64,000 nt of DNA from Saxidomus purpurata (taxonomy: Eukaryota > Mollusca > Bivalvia > Venerida > Veneridae), in the NCBI GenBank assembly GCA_022818135.1, contig JAFMSR010000019.1, forward strand, positions 35,523,723-35,587,722. Direction: 5' to 3'. The notes under the pieces were generated by a model. It made no database searches. It was not told the DNA's origin and worked only from the letters and a program-made list of their open reading frames with translations. Position 1 is the stretch's first letter; each line of letters starts with the position of its first letter. The translations under genes were made by a program, and so were the position numbers. This document shows positions 58,791 to 64,000 of the stretch, in pieces.

Positions 58791-61239
58791 AGTAACAGAA
58801 GACACAGAAGAGGTACTTCTCATCGACTGTCAAGGCTTATAATTGATTTGTTTCATGTTTTTTTGGTGGTTTATGGATATTTAACGCTGGGTTATATCCC
58901 GATAAACTCACTATTCAATGAATGATACGTATCAAAATATTCTACCCGGATTAACGTTAAAACGTCTACGGAGCATACAAAGAGTGCCGGAAACCATACG
59001 ACGATGACGTCGCTAAAATGACCTCATGTGTGTAATGCTATTTGATGACGTTTCTGGCGCTTTTCGGCATTTTATTGTAAAAAACCTCAATAAAAGTAGA
59101 GTTTGAAACCTACTTGTAAAATAAACAGAAATAATGTTGGTATAGATGAATATCGCGTTAATTTCACTCGTGAACACAAACATTTGTTATTTACCATCGT
59201 GGCTTTGCCATTCGTGATCATATGACTTATGGTGCCCAATCGCTGAAATTATAACATGATATTCAGAGAAACCAACACTTATCCTTCAAATATGATCAGA
59301 ATATTTGGGGAAAACATTTAACTATATACTTTCTGTTTAACAGTTGTATATAAAATTTGTATATGCTTGTACATACTTGAGTCACTACTGTTTATTCTGC
59401 ATAGACGTTTCCTGATGTAAATACAGATAGTATTTCCATTTGTGTTTAAATAGCATATTAGGATAAAGCAGTAACACGTTTTGCAATATGTTGTATATTT
59501 ACTATTGATTATTGATTGTATAATACTCTGCTGAAGTTAACAAACAAAGAAACTTTTTCAACAATTCTGTCAATGTAGGTTTGCAAAACATAAGGCATTA
59601 GATTTAAATTTTGAAGTCCAACCCTACGAGAGTGTTTTTTGCCAATTCAATGTTCGTTTAAGAAAAGTATATACTATTACTTTGGTTTTGTCCAACATTT
59701 TCATTGACACCATGCACAATTTTACCATAGCGTATAGTTATAATAGTTGAGTACCAGTTTTACTCATAAACATGTACGTATTTAATACATTTGCACAAGA
59801 AACTTTCGCCTACCTTGTGTGTTTATAGAATAAAAGTCAACATATTAATAGGACAAGGGTTAGCTATATAAAACCAAACCACTAATGGCGTTTCAAAATA
59901 CAATCCCTTAATCATTTTGAAGAATACATGCCCACTATTCAAATTCATTAACTGCTGAATGAAAACAATATTCCGTCAGCACAGCAAAGAACAGCGCAAT
60001 CGCAAAACACAGTAATAACTAGGTATTAAACAGGAATTGTAAAATCGTATATTTATAAACGTATGTATTTCCTCTAAACATCTAACCCAACTGGAAACTG
60101 CTACAGTCGTAGCGTAGCTATCGTTGTTCCTATATTATGTAAAAGATTATATAATAATTGCATTTCTCATGGCCACGGATTTAAGCATGAACAAATACAC
60201 TTAACTTCAGAAAAGCATCGCAAAATAATACCAGAATACGGTAATTGCTCTAAGTATATATATATACTTTATCAATATACCGGTAATCGATACTTCTGTT
60301 GCGACATTGAACTGCATGTACACCAACTGTTGCAATGTGTTGACAGAAAACATAAACTTGCGTCACATTCTCACACTTTGTAGACATAAGTGGTGTTACA
60401 ACGTTTCAACAGTAAGCCGGGGGACTCATCGTTCTACTTCCTGTCACGTGTATTCATGTGTGTCCATAGTCATATTTGCGTCTAAGTAAGAGTTGAAAAC
60501 AAGAAACACTCCACAAACAAAACTGACATGTAAATATTTTGGAAATGTGTTATGGTTGATGTTGAGGCATGATCTCAAAGGAATTCAATGATACGAATTC
60601 TTGTTGAACAAACAGAAACTGACACGACACTACATCTACTGACTGGCACATACTGTAGTATAAAAAAAATACTGTTATCGAAAAATATTGTTATCGACTT
60701 GTAAACAAATGTATACCCTACATTCTAAATACCTAGAAGAATATATATCATGGAATGCTTATACCCCTACCCCCATCTTGTAAAAATCTAGCTGAACGGT
60801 ACTAGAATAATTTGTCAATATTCAGTAACCAATATAACAATTGAAATAAATTTGGTAATAAAGTATTCAGTATGTACCATAGAAATACAGTAAAAACAAA
60901 TTCAGTCTTTAAATTCCACCAAGTTATGAGCCTGCCAAAATGATAGTGATGCACATGATTACAAAGTGAAAAGAAAAATTAATTTAAAATGGGTAAGGGG
61001 TTTAAACTCAAAGCAAAACGTAAACTTTATTTGATCCCACTCTGAATAAATTTTGTCATTATACATTTCTTGATATAATGGCAAAGAATGATGAACTTTT
61101 TACCGGCTAGATGTTCATATAACCAGATCTGAAATCTGCCATTAACATCTTAATTTGAAAATTTTACTTATAAGTTTGACATGAATGAAAAGGTTCAAAA
61201 TCATTTGCAGAAGAAAAAAGTATAAAAAATGGGGTTTGC

Positions 61240-61308
61240 ATTAGATTTAAACTCCAGTCGTAAAGGTTGAGGGCAGGCGACTAAACCACTACGCTGCGCA
61301 GACCGACC
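61240..61308 (-). pseudogene. tRNA-like sequence
   Basis: Minus strand: GCGTAGTGGTTTAGTCG (A-box-like) and GGAGTTTAAATCTAATG (weak B-box-like). It is an insertion present in copy B of the duplication and not noticed in copy A. Low certainty. Confidence 0.35.
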
Positions 61309-63119
61309 AGAAAGATGAAGGAAATATAATGCTGTATATAAACTAAAGGTAATTGAGACGCTTTGCACTTGTTGAGGTGTGCTTACGAATGACAACTTCA
61401 TAACGAAAATAGACTGTGTCTACAATATTCATATCAGAAGTACGTCATTTTTGCAATGTTCAGAGACGCATCTAAAAACTAACGACAACTCTGACGTTTC
61501 CAGAAAAATATACTGTGTCTACAGTTTCCATCTCAGAAGTACCTCAATTTTTTCAATGAAAAGTGACACACATATTCAATCTAGTGTTTAAGTCCATGCA
61601 TATTAGCACCCCATATTAAATATAGCGGCCCGCTACTTTTGTAATATCTGTTCATGTGAGAATCGAATAAGATCCTTTCAGCGGTGTTCATCGTCTAATC
61701 AGCAATAAATTGGAGTGATAGTGCGCAGTTATTATCAACAAAGTGGTTTCTAACTTCGCATCAGAACGACATTACTTATTCTGATGACGAAACTATATCA
61801 TATAGGAATGCTGATGATTATAAAAACGTTATTGCATTTTCCATTCTTATTTTCATTTTTCAAAACTTGCAATCTTGCGGACCTAGTTAAACTACTCGTA
61901 TCTCGTTGCAAATGTATTTATCATATCTTCAATTTCTCGTCAGCATCATGTTACTGTTGCAGTTCGCATAGAGCATACAAAAGGCGATATTGTCGATGTA
62001 GATTTAAACAAATTTATCAGAGCTTGAACCAACCTTGCCCTTGAGCTAAGAGAAAATTAGTATAAGCTAGGGTATTATCCATTACCCTAGTTAGATGACT
62101 TTATGGTCCAATGCATAAACGTTTAAACGAGATTTGCAGGTTTTCGCCGACTTAATAATTTACACACCCTGTGCAAGGTTAGTGAACTTTTTACTTAGCT
62201 AACGTTTTATTTTCATTTTTTCTATTTTTTTTTTCTTAACTTTTTCGTGAATGTTTGCTATCAAGTAAATACAAGAAAAAGAGACACATAATGTATACAC
62301 ATGTATACAGTAAAATTTAAAATACGCCATTCGGTTTCATAAAAATTACAGTATTCCTGATGGTAGTTTAACTTTTGAATAAAATTAAAATAAAGATTCC
62401 GTACAAATAAAATTTAAAATACTTCAATGGAAAAAGTTCCGATCTTATACAAACAACACTGATTGGGAACTTTGTTCTGTTTGTCACGATTCTATGTTGC
62501 GAGACGGTTCAATGTAAGTTTGGTAGAATGTCGTTTTATTGATTGATTTATAACACTGAAGCTTCTGAAAAAATATTGAATACAGAGATCTAGTAATGCC
62601 ATTGTATGTTACCACTGTGTCTTACCTGAGGTCTTACAAGTTCATGTGATGCATAATCTCGGAAAAATAAACGACTTTGCATATAGTGTTGCTTTAATCA
62701 CGTGACTTAGAATTCCGGTTATGTCGGACGTATATATCTGGAAGAATCAACGTCTGTAGCCTACAAGAAAACCTGCATCTGAAAATGCATTTAGAGCACA
62801 ATACGTTTAAACTGCTAGCTTAGAGAATCACCGTATTTCCAAAACAAAATTATGTAAGTCATGTGATCAATCTACAAGTAAAGTGTTAGTACAATAAACG
62901 CATCATAATAACGTCTCCGGATATAGCGAAATTTCGGATATAACGCATACATATTTGGAGTCCGACTTGTTTTTTCTTTATTAGATGTGAAATGCTGTAT
63001 GGATATAATGAGCACTTTTAAATAATCCCGAGAAGTTCGTTATAAACTGGGTTTACTGTATATGTAAATATAATGTTTGTTGATAAGTTATTGCCGACTA
63101 TCTTACAGGTTTCAGTAAG

Positions 63120-63272
63120 ATGACGTGTCGATGGATGCTACTATTGTATGTGTTGGTTGCGAGCACGGAGATTGCGGGATCCGTGGATGATTGCAACCTG
63201 TCACCTATCAGCAACTGCCCATTTTACACATTTGTATCAGACAAGGTCACACCTCAACAAATGCAAACTCAG
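63120..63272 (+). CDS. Paralogue of the orphan secreted protein, exon 1 (gene continues beyond window)
   Basis: 153 nt, the same length and phase as the exon at 43506. Encodes MTCRWMLLLYVLVASTEIAG, then SVDDCNLSPISNC and FYTFVSDKVTP, and ends CTCAG/GTATTA. The acceptor TTTCAG precedes TAAG-ATG, as in the paralogue (TTTTAG, CAAG-ATG). The spacing in copy A predicts the next exon just past base 64000. Conserved SVDDCN and SPISNC indicate purifying constraint. Confidence 0.8.
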
Positions 63273-63310
63273 GTATTAATTAATAGTTTATTGTTTCATA
63301 AGTTAGCAAT

Positions 63311-64000
63311 TTAAATGCATCAACTTACTTCCAAACTGGAAACTATGAAAGCGAGACATTCTTATAAACTTGACTAAATTAAGGCATAATTGGTTATTTA
63401 TACGGTTTAATTATATAGGAAAATACTATTTATCTACCAGTGATTTGAGGTAATTTAAAGTGGTATTAAACTTCGAGTTGGACATATTGAATTATGGTCT
63501 AGAATGAAGCTTAAAGTCCCAGGAGAAGAATTAAAATTATCCTTTTTTACCAAGAAAGATGTCTTACCGGCACAAATGACTTTTTATTTGTACAAAACAC
63601 TCCTAATTTGCTTTTAAAATAGATAAGTACGTGTTAAAAAATTTTGCGCAGTATTTTTTTCAATGATTTTCCAAAAAATAAGTCTTTCCAGTAAATTGAT
63701 TTTTCATTATCAGTAAATTCAAAGTGATTCTGGAACTTTTAAACACAGCAGATGCTTTGAAAACATGTAAGAAATGAGTTCTACTGATTTATTTCTCTTA
63801 TTGACAGATACAAATGACACTGCACGTAACAAACATATAAGGAACAAATTTAAGACGTCAAAAAGAGTTCCCAAGGAATTCGTTCACTGTAGTATTAGGG
63901 ATAAGATTTCACGTGTTATCCTATCTCACAACATTTTATTTGGTGTCTAGATTTATTTTGAAGCAGCCAAGACGATAAGATCCACGTTAGATATCTTTTC
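63311..64000. other. Intron of the paralogue to window end
   Basis: AT-rich. No exon corresponding to orphan gene exon 2 (NVMDVHW-like) is seen before the end of the window. Confidence 0.5.

Larger units (their letters stand above)
59641..63310 (+). repeat. Segmental duplication, copy B
   Basis: Counterpart of 40613-43700 at an offset of about 19.0-19.6 kb. Diverged but colinear, it includes the regulatory 74-bp-like unit (once), the MITE remnant and the coding exon. Homology continues weakly past the exon. Confidence 0.88.

Overview
The window looks like nuclear DNA of a marine bivalve-type mollusc. The basis is long introns with GT-AG signals, low coding density, AT-rich non-coding DNA, Tc1 and pogo elements, tRNA-derived SINEs, and several families of short non-autonomous elements built from ~150-170 bp tandem units of a kind familiar from clam genomes. 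The species assignment is inference. No prokaryotic or viral gene organisation is seen.

Three protein-coding loci can be assembled exon by exon, plus the start of a fourth. (1) Minus strand, about 19.06 kb down past base 1: a type I phosphatidylinositol-4-phosphate 5-kinase (PIP5K). Seven exons recognisable or in phase (one with a GC donor), a likely start exon and an optional 24-nt microexon are visible; the 3' half lies outside the window. Its 11.5-kb intron 2 holds a 59-copy 25-nt minisatellite, three copies of a tandem-unit element (two of them here) and a decayed Tc1 transposon. (2) Plus strand, 21.5-34.9 kb: a complete 11-exon gene for a predicted 538-residue secreted mosaic protein: signal peptide, Ly6/uPAR-like (LU) domain, TSP1, ShK, four TSP1, Ser/Thr-rich linker, ShK, ShK. 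Nearly every domain is one symmetrical phase 1-1 exon. A SINE with a 13-bp target duplication sits exactly on the exon 3 donor site. (3) Plus strand, 43.5-57.2 kb: a six-exon gene for an unrecognised secreted or GPI-anchored cysteine-containing protein of about 246 residues. (4) Plus strand from 63.1 kb: the first coding exon of a paralogue of gene 3, in a segmental duplication whose upstream DNA also matches (about 40.6-43.7 kb against 59.6-63.3 kb).

Between genes 1 and 2, a 2.45-kb divergent interval contains a 976-bp segment bounded by exact 21-bp inverted repeats. The intervals 34.9-43.5 kb and 57.2-63.1 kb and the 8.7-kb intron 4 of gene 3 are dominated by MITE-like hairpins, nested insertions and simple repeats, including a perfect 119-bp-arm inverted repeat. 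No functional tRNA, rRNA or CRISPR array was found; several tRNA-like sequences look like SINE heads or tRNA pseudogenes.
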